Positions 5,657 through 12,640 of a stretch of 19,630 nucleotides of DNA are shown here, piece after piece. The first letter of the stretch is position 1; each line of letters begins with the position of its first letter. Source of the stretch: JAAEQG01 sp023133475. GTDB lineage: Bacteria > Planctomycetota > Phycisphaerae > UBA1845. The notes beneath the pieces were generated by a model. It was not told where the DNA came from. It worked only from the letters and a program-made list of their open reading frames with translations, and did not search any database. Made by a program: the position numbers and the translations under genes. The stretch lies in the NCBI GenBank assembly GCA_030631415.1, contig DAOVLE010000081.1, forward strand, positions 1-19,630, written 5' to 3'.

Positions 5657-7861
5657 CTACCGTTTATGATGGGGCATTACCTCTAAAGCCGGCCCAAGCT
5701 GAGCCAGTTCCGCCTCCAGTTCCACGAGCCTGGTCTCGAACTGCGGCAGCAACGGAAGATCGTACCGCTCGGCAAAGGCTCGGATGTCTCTCACATCAAC
5801 GATGCCGTTGCCGTCGAGGTCCGCACGCTCGGCATAAGCCACCGTCAGACTCAACTCCGAGACCGGGATGCCAGCCCGTGGAGCCCGTGATATCACGCTT
5901 CTCACCGGTGGGGACGCCGGTGCCATTGCGGCGGGTGGAACCCGCCCTACAAACATGGCGGGTGGAACCCGCCCTACACGGTCGCAACCGTCAACATCAT
6001 CGCCGAATAGCAGGAAGTTCGGCTGGATCAGCGCGAAGTCGTCGGCGTCGTGGTAGCCGTCGCCAGTCGCATCTCCGCCCACGCCTGCCCCGGCATCGAT
6101 ACCGCTCTCCCAGCTCGATGCCAGAATCGAGAAGTCCGTGATGTCCACCAGATTGTCCTGCCCCACAAGCGCCGTGTGGAAATCACCCGACGGCAGGAAG
6201 ACCATAACGCTATCGGACAACGTCGTCACAAAATCCACCTCGACCAGTTTGCGCAGCGTGTGGCCTTCCTGGACGCTAAGCCACTCGATACCACTATCGA
6301 GCCCCGTAAATGTCACACTCCCGACACCCTTGTTCTGGATGGTGTCAGCCGTGAAGGTGACCTGAACCTGCCGCGTATCAATAGTGTCACCGCAATCGGT
6401 GAGCACGAAGGTGACCTCACGGACAAGCTCGCTACCCCCAAACGGAGGCCCATAAACTCCACTGTCGCCGACCAGGCCTTGGATTTCCACGTTCACGGTC
6501 AGGCATAGTTGAACGGTGACATCTGTCTGGGCGACAAACTCGCACCCGCTGGCATTGGTCACCGTCAGCGTATAGGTGCCGTTCATGTCCAGTGTGGCTT
6601 CGCTAATCGTCGGATTCTGCTCAGAGGAGCTAAATCCGTTGGTCCCAACCCACGCATACGTATACGGGCCGTTAGACCCCGTGTCCGGGCCACCGTATAG
6701 TTCGATAGTGTCGCCCTCACAGACCGGGCTATTGCTGCCGGCGGTGGCTACGGTGTTGTCAATGCTGATTGTGCCGGAGCCCACCTTGTACGGCAGGATC
6801 GTAGTGCTGTCGCCGGCTACGGTCAGCTTGGTGAAGAACGGATCGTCATCCGCCTGGAAGATCACGTTGGTCGCCCCCTCAGCCACGGGACTGAACAGGA
6901 AAGTGGCGACCGTGCTGTCATCCGAAATCGATCCACCGGGCAGATACAAAGCACAAGCGAGCAGGCCATCGCCGTCAGGATCGGGAGAGTTGGGGTTAGG
7001 GGGGCTGATCAACACCCACCCTGTCGCCGGTGTGATGCCGACCAACGTGAGACGCGCGGTGTCGTAATGGACCAGCGCCTGCACCCCGTTGATGGCTGTG
7101 GAGAGATTGGCGACGTCCAAGGTTACCGTGATCGGATCGGCGGTGGTGACGCACTCCGAACCGTCGGCGACGGTGAAGAACAACTCGCCGCTCTCCCCCG
7201 GCTTGCAAATGGTGATCGGTGACAGATCGCCCAGCACCGGGGAAACCGCCGCGGCTGTGTCATCGGTCAGCCGGGTCGGCGGATAGTGTGCGGCATCAAA
7301 CCACACCAGAACGCCCGGTTCGCACATATCATCAACCAACGCCCTAAAAGTGATGGTGGCCATCACCGTGTCCGCCGACGTCCCACCAATACCATTGGGA
7401 ACCCCTATTGCGTAGGTGATGGCCCCGGAGGCTTCATTGACCACTTCGTAAACCTCACGGGTGAACGGTGCGGAACCGGGCACCATGCTCACGAAATCAA
7501 GAAGCGTCTGATCATATTTGAGGAAGAACTGCCCCCCGACGATGACACGGCTGGACTGGCTTAGGGCCACGGTGACCGTGATGGTGGCGCCGATCCCTTC
7601 GGGATAGGCGGTTTCGTCTGAATGGAGGGTCAGCACCGCGACACTTTCGCATTCGTCGGGAACACCGTTGCTGTTGCAGTCGGAACTCTGCCCACAGCCG
7701 GGAAGGTCACAGGCACCACCGGGCTCACCGCAGGCGATGTCGCATTCATCGGGTAATCCGTTGCTGTTGCAGTCAGCCAGCACTAGGCCCAGCGGGCAAA
7801 GACATAAGCCAACCAGCACCAATACGAATGCACCAAATGGAAAGTCCCTTCCGCGGTTCAT
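5657..7861 (-). CDS. Secreted protein with two cohesin-like modules, Ig-like domain and dockerin end, carrying an in-frame REP insertion
   Basis: A 734-aa exported protein. A signal peptide (to about 29) is followed by two planctomycete-type motifs, DCNSNGLPDECD and DCNSNGVPDECE (30-72). Then come cohesin-like module 1 (about 75-217), cohesin-like module 2 (about 224-368, with DPITVTLDVANL and VHYDTARLTLVGI), a PKD/Ig-like domain (about 370-452: PVCEGDTIEL, PYTYAW, GTYTLTVTNASGC), a diverged copy of the unnamed LHTLRR-type module (about 455-560, HTLRKL), and a dockerin-like end with loops at about 569 (DNLVDITD), 597 (DATGDGYHDADD) and 681 (DLDGNGIVDVRD). Residues 629-644 are the translation of two tandem REP palindromes, inserted just after GCD, where the related proteins have GCCG or DCCG. 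Start 7861 is supported by GGGAG 9 nt upstream. The C-terminus has a short charged helical tail. It is the least similar of the four scaffold-like proteins and lacks a HYR domain. Confidence 0.87.
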   Translation of the reverse strand: MNRGRDFPFGAFVLVLVGLCLCPLGLVLADCNSNGLPDECDIACGEPGGACDLPGCGQSSDCNSNGVPDECESVAVLTLHSDETAYPEGIGATITVTVALSQSSRVIVGGQFFLKYDQTLLDFVSMVPGSAPFTREVYEVVNEASGAITYAIGVPNGIGGTSADTVMATITFRALVDDMCEPGVLVWFDAAHYPPTRLTDDTAAAVSPVLGDLSPITICKPGESGELFFTVADGSECVTTADPITVTLDVANLSTAINGVQALVHYDTARLTLVGITPATGWVLISPPNPNSPDPDGDGLLACALYLPGGSISDDSTVATFLFSPVAEGATNVIFQADDDPFFTKLTVAGDSTTILPYKVGSGTISIDNTVATAGSNSPVCEGDTIELYGGPDTGSNGPYTYAWVGTNGFSSSEQNPTISEATLDMNGTYTLTVTNASGCEFVAQTDVTVQLCLTVNVEIQGLVGDSGVYGPPFGGSELVREVTFVLTDCGDTIDTRQVQVTFTADTIQNKGVGSVTFTGLDSGIEWLSVQEGHTLRKLVEVDFVTTLSDSVMVFLPSGDFHTALVGQDNLVDITDFSILASSWESGIDAGAGVGGDATGDGYHDADDFALIQPNFLLFGDDVDGCDRVGRVPPAMFVGRVPPAAMAPASPPVRSVISRAPRAGIPVSELSLTVAYAERADLDGNGIVDVRDIRAFAERYDLPLLPQFETRLVELEAELAQLGPALEVMPHHKR
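5930..5977. repeat. Tandem REP-like palindromes inside a coding sequence
   Basis: Two copies of GGCGGGT-GGA-ACCCGCC-CTAC, at 5930-5950 and 5957-5977, lie 27 nt apart in the same orientation. The 27-nt period is a multiple of three, so the minus-strand frame of the secreted protein stays open and gains the peptide VGRVPPA twice. The sequence matches the intergenic copy at 3121-3141 almost base for base. Confidence 0.9.
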
Positions 7862-7985
7862 AATATCGCACTCCCTACGAAGGCTTCGCCCAGGCCTGAT
7901 AACCGGGTCAATCAAACAATTCCACAAAGAGGATATTCCCTTCACCGAAGCCCCCACTATATCCAGTGCTCCGTAATACATGTAT

Positions 7986-8125
7986 GGATTGGGTGGCCCA
8001 TGGCTTTAGCCGTGGGGGACACGAATCACGTCAGGTGGGTCGTGTCAAACATTCGCGTCCCCCACCGCTAAAGCGATGGGCCACCCGTCATTCGTGTCCC
8101 CCACCGCTAAAGCGGTGGGGCACCC
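7986..8125. repeat. Cluster of three 36-bp REP-like repeats (BIME-like)
   Basis: One forward copy (7986-8026) and two reverse copies (8051-8086 and 8090-8125) of a repeat whose core is CCCACCGC-TAAA-GCGGTGGG or a variant, followed by GGGGACACGAAT. Copies one and two face each other across a 24-nt spacer and can form a larger inverted repeat. The third copy ends one nt before the stop codon of the 909-aa gene (TAG at 8127-8129, minus strand). The cluster fills most of the 265-nt gap before the next gene. It could affect mRNA stability or read-through between the two. Confidence 0.88.
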
Positions 8126-8126
8126 G

Positions 8127-10856
8127 CTATTCATCCATTCCGGCGGGCGATGACCCCGTTACCGTTTCTTGAAGAGGATCACCGCTGTGGTGGGCAGACT
8201 CCTCAAGCTCCTCGAGCCCACCGACAATCCCAACCGGCTCCTTAACCGGTCGCGGCCGAACACCACCCAGGAATGCCACCATGTCGTCCTGGTCCACCCA
8301 ACCGTCGTGGTTCAAATCGGCGATGACCAGATGCCCCAGGCCAAGCCGCCGCAGGTCCTCCACGGATATCTCCGTGATCGGCCCGTCTCGACCGTCGGCT
8401 GACATCAACAAAGTGCCGCAGCACCCCAAGTCGCCGGCGTCCAGGAAATTCTGCTGGAGGAACGTGAAGTCGGGATTGGAAACCACGCCGTCACCGCTGA
8501 CGTCTGCGTGCGGATAGGCTGTGCTGCACGTCGTGTCACCGCCGGCGTAATGCGTAGCCCACTCCAACAGGTACACGGCGAAGTCGATAACGTCAATGTA
8601 CTGGTCGCGGTTGAAGTTGCCGCCGACCAGCCAGTCGCCACCAAAATCCACGTCCCCCGTGAAATCAGCGATATAGCATGTGCCCGTTATTGTGAACAAT
8701 TCATCCGTGCGCCGCAAAGTATGGAGGTCGTCGCGGGCAGTGATACAAATGTACGGCGAATCGGCTGCCGGGACCCAAACCACAACGCCCGTCGCCAGAC
8801 CGTTGATAAACTCGATCTCTTGATAGACGATGACCGCGGGCTCCGGGCACCACTGGTCGTATAGCTCGAACGTGATGCAGCGAGTCAACGGCGATTCCAC
8901 CCATGGAGACAACTGAACGTCCACCAGCATCTTGCTGTAGCCGCCCACCATCACCGTGTGTGTGCATGTGGCAGTTGCCCCGCACAGGTTGGTCGCCGTC
9001 CAGCGCACTGTGGTGGTGCCGGCCGGGTAGGTGTCGGACGCATCGTCCGTGTCGTTATAGTTGTTCACCGAACCCTGCACACCGCAATCGTCGAAGGCGA
9101 CCGGAGCCGGCACCGTAACGTAAGCCGTAGTTCCACCGGCATCGGCATTGGTGGTGACGTTCGCGGGACAGGTGATCTCCGGCAGCGTACTATCGATCCC
9201 GATCGCGCTCAGATCAATCAGCCTCGGATCAATCACCTGATACGGGTTTTCAGTGAGCGAATTGGGGGGGGCATGCACAGCGTCGAACCAGACCAACCCC
9301 GATACCGGCTCACATACCTCCACCAACGCTGTAAAGGTGATCGAAGCCATCGTCTTGTCGATCGTCGTCCCGCCTTCGCCCTCGGGAACCCCGACCGCGT
9401 AAGCGATGGTGCCCGCCACCTCGTCAACCGCACCGTAAATCTCTCGCACAAAAGGCCAATCGCCCGGCATCATGGTCTCGAAATCGAGGACGGTATTGTC
9501 GTACTCGATGAAGAACCGCCCCTCGACGACGAGGCGCTCCACGTCGCTCATATCCACGTCAATAGTGATCGTATCGCCAACACCGCCCTGATAGCAGGTT
9601 TTGTCGGGCGTCAGCGTCAAGGTGGGCATCGTGTCACAACCGTCCGGGATGCCGTTGGAGTTGACGTCTATCCCGTCGTCGAATCCCGGGCACAGATCGC
9701 ACACGTCCCCGACACCGTCAAAATCGCTGTCATCCTGATCGGTGTTGGAATCATCCGGGCAGTTGTCGATGCAATCCGGAATGGTATCGCCGTCGCGGTC
9801 GGTGTCCGGCACACCGCAACCACACGCGCCGGGAGCAACCTTGTTTTCATCCTCCGGGCAACCGTCGCAGGCGTCGCCAACCATATCACCGTCGCTGTCG
9901 ATTTGGGATCCGTTGGAGTTGGTCGGGCAATTGTCACAGAGGTCCCCCACACCATCGCCGTCATAATCTTCCTGCAATGGGTTGTCATCCTGTGGGCAAT
10001 TATCGCAGGCGTTCCCGAGGGAGTCCCCGTCGCTATTGACCTGGGACGGATTGGCGTCTTGCGGGCAGTTGTCGCACAGATCGCCGACATCATCGCCGTC
10101 GGCATCTTCCTGATCCGGGTTGTAATTGCTCGGGCAGTTATCACACACGTCGCCAAGGCTGTCCTGGTCGTCGTCGTATTGGTCCGGGTTATAGTCCTCC
10201 GGGCAGTTATCGATGCAGTCTGCCGCCCCATCATCATCGAGGTCCCCGCCTTCACCAACGTCACCGCATAAGACGTACACGGTCACACTCCGCGAGACAG
10301 CTTCATCGGTGGGCACTTCCTCGACTGTGCCGGGATAGGTGACATACACGCCAATCGATCGCGAGGTGGCCTCTTCAAAGACCGGTTCTTCCTCTGCCCC
10401 GGGATATGTAACGTACACGCCCACGGAGCGGGAGACCGCCTCTTCCATGAGCAACTCCTCTTCCACCCCGGGATATGTGACATACAACCCAAATGGCCGA
10501 GAGAAAACTTCGTATGTCACCGGCTCCTCACCCGTTCCGGGATATGTAACCTGCACCGTGAACGGTCGACAGGTGACATTGAGAGGTGGATCGGTTCGGC
10601 TCCCAGCCGCCCCAGCCAACCCCAATAACGTTGACTCAAGATGAGGGATTGGGTGGCCCATCGCTTTAGCGGTGGGGGACACGAATCTCCGCGCGCGAGT
10701 TTGCGCTCCCAGGCTGCTTGAGCTTAAGTCAACAGCGTTACCCGCCAAACCCCGTTCACCCGTACCGTCGTTACTCTGCCCAGTGGCCGGTGACACGAGT
10801 GCGAAAACGGCGGCTAGCACTACAGCCAACCCTGTCTTTATTCTTCTCCTGACCAT
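8127..10856 (-). CDS. Secreted TSP3/cohesin/HYR/dockerin scaffold-like protein (909 aa) with in-frame REP insertion
   Basis: A signal peptide (to about 27) is followed by a low-complexity stretch that includes a translated REP copy (about 57-69). Then five strand-like repeats ending in VTYPG or similar (about 94-198), a run of thrombospondin type 3 calcium repeats (about 205-408: DxDxDGxGDxCDNCP), a cohesin-like module (about 411-556), a HYR domain (557-637), the unnamed LTRCITFEL/LHTLRRTDE module (640-730), and a dockerin-like end with loops NFNRDQYIDVID (748), DVSGDGVVSNPD (785) and DLNHDGWVDQDD (847). It would be extracellular and strongly calcium-dependent. Start 10856 has AAGGA 11 nt upstream; that leader resembles the one before the 1152-aa gene, which supports both starts. 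The protein is a paralogue of the 12641-16099 product but lacks that protein's N-terminal NLEWRP module. No catalytic domain is seen. It lies 69 nt after glycine-rich gene B. Confidence 0.88.
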   Translation of the reverse strand: MVRRRIKTGLAVVLAAVFALVSPATGQSNDGTGERGLAGNAVDLSSSSLGAQTRARRFVSPTAKAMGHPIPHLESTLLGLAGAAGSRTDPPLNVTCRPFTVQVTYPGTGEEPVTYEVFSRPFGLYVTYPGVEEELLMEEAVSRSVGVYVTYPGAEEEPVFEEATSRSIGVYVTYPGTVEEVPTDEAVSRSVTVYVLCGDVGEGGDLDDDGAADCIDNCPEDYNPDQYDDDQDSLGDVCDNCPSNYNPDQEDADGDDVGDLCDNCPQDANPSQVNSDGDSLGNACDNCPQDDNPLQEDYDGDGVGDLCDNCPTNSNGSQIDSDGDMVGDACDGCPEDENKVAPGACGCGVPDTDRDGDTIPDCIDNCPDDSNTDQDDSDFDGVGDVCDLCPGFDDGIDVNSNGIPDGCDTMPTLTLTPDKTCYQGGVGDTITIDVDMSDVERLVVEGRFFIEYDNTVLDFETMMPGDWPFVREIYGAVDEVAGTIAYAVGVPEGEGGTTIDKTMASITFTALVEVCEPVSGLVWFDAVHAPPNSLTENPYQVIDPRLIDLSAIGIDSTLPEITCPANVTTNADAGGTTAYVTVPAPVAFDDCGVQGSVNNYNDTDDASDTYPAGTTTVRWTATNLCGATATCTHTVMVGGYSKMLVDVQLSPWVESPLTRCITFELYDQWCPEPAVIVYQEIEFINGLATGVVVWVPAADSPYICITARDDLHTLRRTDELFTITGTCYIADFTGDVDFGGDWLVGGNFNRDQYIDVIDFAVYLLEWATHYAGGDTTCSTAYPHADVSGDGVVSNPDFTFLQQNFLDAGDLGCCGTLLMSADGRDGPITEISVEDLRRLGLGHLVIADLNHDGWVDQDDMVAFLGGVRPRPVKEPVGIVGGLEELEESAHHSGDPLQETVTGSSPAGMDE
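9633..10244 (-). repeat. Thrombospondin type 3 calcium-binding repeats (909-aa protein)
   Basis: About eight units of the form DxDxDGxGDxCDNCPxxxNPxQ, with alternating aspartates and paired cysteines. One longer variant contains KVAPGACGCGVPDTDRDGD. Repetition at the DNA level produces long open frames on the other strand and in other frames. Confidence 0.85.
10263..10577 (-). repeat. VTYPG strand repeats (909-aa protein)
   Basis: Five peptide repeats of about 20-25 residues: CRPFTVQVTYPG, SRPFGLYVTYPG, SRSVGVYVTYPG, SRSIGVYVTYPG and SRSVTVYVLCGD, separated by acidic linkers (EEEPVFEEA and similar). The alternating hydrophobic pattern suggests one beta-strand per unit. The same five-unit block precedes the TSP3 repeats in the 1152-aa protein. 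Confidence 0.8.
10646..10686. repeat. REP-like 36-bp repeat inside a coding sequence
   Basis: A forward copy of the 7986-8026 repeat, sharing also the GGATT to its left, lies within the N-terminal region of the 909-aa gene. The minus-strand frame stays open and reads RFVSPTAKAMGHP at about residues 57-69. Confidence 0.9.
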
Positions 10857-10889
10857 GGGCCTGACAATCCTTCGCAAGGGGGTCTGTGC

Positions 10890-10911
10890 CTCGCAGTGAA
10901 CTCGCAGTGAA
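10890..10911. repeat. 11-bp tandem duplication
   Basis: CTCGCAGTGAA occurs twice head to tail (10890-10900 and 10901-10911) in the 69-nt gap between glycine-rich gene B and the 909-aa gene. The related leader upstream of the 1152-aa gene has a single similar stretch. Confidence 0.6.
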
Positions 10912-10925
10912 CAGGTCCGGTCCAC

Positions 10926-12551
10926 CTATCGGGCAGCTTTGCCGGATGGTCTTTCGATCCCGTTATTCACGGACATTTCCCGGGCCTCGGTCAGCGTGCG
11001 TGATGCGTTACGCAGCAGACCGGCTGGATAAGTCACCCGCCGCCCGTCACCGGTGATGTAAGTCACCAGGTTCGACCCCGGAACCGCCTCGATGCCGACA
11101 ATATCATGCACCTGCCGATACCGCGGCAAGCCCGATTGCGGTTTGGAGGGCAGAACCTTCTTTGCATTCGACACAAATCTTGCCCCTCGCTCAGCCGACC
11201 AGTTGGCGAAAAGCTGGAGTTCCGAATAGCCCACCGGAAGCGTAACTTCTGCGGTGGCTGTTGACGTCTCAAACGTCCCGCTCAAGCGACTCGACCCCTC
11301 CCAGAATGAGTTGCCGCCGTTGGGGCCTCGCGGGACAATGTAGACCTCGACGGCCGGGCCTAGCCCGTTCGTCCCGATCGGGATATTGTTGGCTTCGATA
11401 TGCACGGTCACGGGATTCACCAGACGGTGCAAGGTGTGCTCGATAGTGGTGGGCGAGTAGTGCGGATCGTCTGTCACCGCCACATCAATCGGGTCCCCGT
11501 AGGCATCGATGCCGGTGAACCGCGTTATGCGGAACTTGGGATAGTTGGTCGGCGGGTACAACAACCCGGCTTCGTAGGTGGACGTCCATGCCGGGCTTCC
11601 GGTGTTGCTCAACTCGATGTGCGTCGCCTCGATTCGCGTGCGACCGTTGCCGCCGCTTGCACCGGGCACGCCATATGTGTGCGACCCGGCTCCTCCGCCA
11701 CCACCGGTAGCATGCAGGTTGCCCGTGCCGTAGATCGAGTTGCACATCAGGCGGATAGCTCCACCGGCACCACCACCACCACCGTCGGCGTAGAGGCGAT
11801 AGCCATAAACGGCGGCGCCTCCAGCCCCGCCATAGGCCTGAACCACTCCATAAAGGTGGATATTGCTCGAGGAGGCGATCAGGATTGCCCCGCCACCGGC
11901 ACCACCACAACCACCAACCGTGGTGCTGGCGTGCCATCCACCGGCACCGCCGGAACCGCCGATCAGCGGCAGCATGAACTTATTACCATATGTTCGCCGG
12001 AAGACACCCGAAGAGGCACTACCGGCACCACCCAGCGACGCATAGCTGCCACCGCTGCCACCACCGTCCCAATCAGGGTCCAGGGTAGGACCGCCCGGGC
12101 CGAAACCGCCGGAAGGCCACCAGACGGCGTAGCCGCTCTTGCCCCCGAAAAACCCGCCCGGGCCGGGGGTGGCGTGGCTCGTGTAGTTGCCGGACGCACC
12201 ACCACTCCCATCGAGCTTGATCGTCCCGTGGATGCTTACGTCACCTTGCGACAGCCAGATCACCGGGCAACCCGAGCGGTGATTGCTGAACGAAACAGTA
12301 ATCCCGCTGCCGATGTTGACGCTCTCCCAATTAAACACCACCGCCCACAGATCCGGGTCGTAATAACCCTTCCCGGGAACATACGACGGATCGTCGCTCG
12401 GGACGTTGTTCGCCTCCGCCAGATCGATGGTAACGTTGTTGGACGGATTAAAAACCTGATCCTTACCATCCGAACCGCTGTCGAAGTCAGCTAGACCCGG
12501 ACCGGCCACTGCGAACACAACCGCGGCTGAAAACACAACTAATCTGGTCAT
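10926..12551 (-). CDS. Glycine-rich exported protein B
   Basis: 541 aa; I know no named function. A signal peptide (to about 21, ending GLADF) leads into an N-terminal domain (about 25-112) with GSDGKDQVFNPSN, IDLAEANNVP, KGYYDPDLWAVVFNWESV and CPVIWLSQGDVSIHGTI, a pattern I associate with planctomycete exported proteins. Residues 112-305 are glycine-rich, with blocks such as GGSGGAGGW, GGCGGAGGGAILIASS and DGGGGGAGGAIRLMCN. The alternation of strand-like ILIAS/IRLM segments with glycine loops suggests a beta-solenoid or loop-rich fold. A C-terminal domain (about 310-541) contains SPAWTSTYEAGLLYPP, HTLHRLVNP and LPRYRQVHDIVGIE. No anchor is visible. Start 12551 has GGAGGA 8 nt upstream. It is a close paralogue of the 16311-17891 product, with near-identical DNA in the core. 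It follows the 1152-aa gene by 89 nt. Confidence 0.88.
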   Translation of the reverse strand: MTRLVVFSAAVVFAVAGPGLADFDSGSDGKDQVFNPSNNVTIDLAEANNVPSDDPSYVPGKGYYDPDLWAVVFNWESVNIGSGITVSFSNHRSGCPVIWLSQGDVSIHGTIKLDGSGGASGNYTSHATPGPGGFFGGKSGYAVWWPSGGFGPGGPTLDPDWDGGGSGGSYASLGGAGSASSGVFRRTYGNKFMLPLIGGSGGAGGWHASTTVGGCGGAGGGAILIASSSNIHLYGVVQAYGGAGGAAVYGYRLYADGGGGGAGGAIRLMCNSIYGTGNLHATGGGGGAGSHTYGVPGASGGNGRTRIEATHIELSNTGSPAWTSTYEAGLLYPPTNYPKFRITRFTGIDAYGDPIDVAVTDDPHYSPTTIEHTLHRLVNPVTVHIEANNIPIGTNGLGPAVEVYIVPRGPNGGNSFWEGSSRLSGTFETSTATAEVTLPVGYSELQLFANWSAERGARFVSNAKKVLPSKPQSGLPRYRQVHDIVGIEAVPGSNLVTYITGDGRRVTYPAGLLRNASRTLTEAREMSVNNGIERPSGKAAR

Positions 12552-12640
12552 CACAGTATTCCTCCATAACCTTCCCACAGCCGATCCACTGACGTGGGAA
12601 CAAGTTCACGATCAACTTCCCGCTTTGTCGAATCAACCAC

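Noticed and set aside
7986..8125. Possible CRISPR array
   Set aside because: Copies are in mixed orientation, spacers are of irregular length (24 and 3 nt), and the same repeat occurs singly elsewhere, including inside a gene.
8958..10271. 437-codon plus-strand frame rich in Val/Ile/Arg
   Set aside because: Antisense of the cohesin and TSP3 repeats of the 909-aa gene; the opposite strand shows clear domains. The periodic sequence keeps other frames open.
11400..12494. 364-codon plus-strand frame
   Set aside because: Antisense of glycine-rich gene B; its Thr/Ala/Arg-rich composition is what glycine codons give in antisense.
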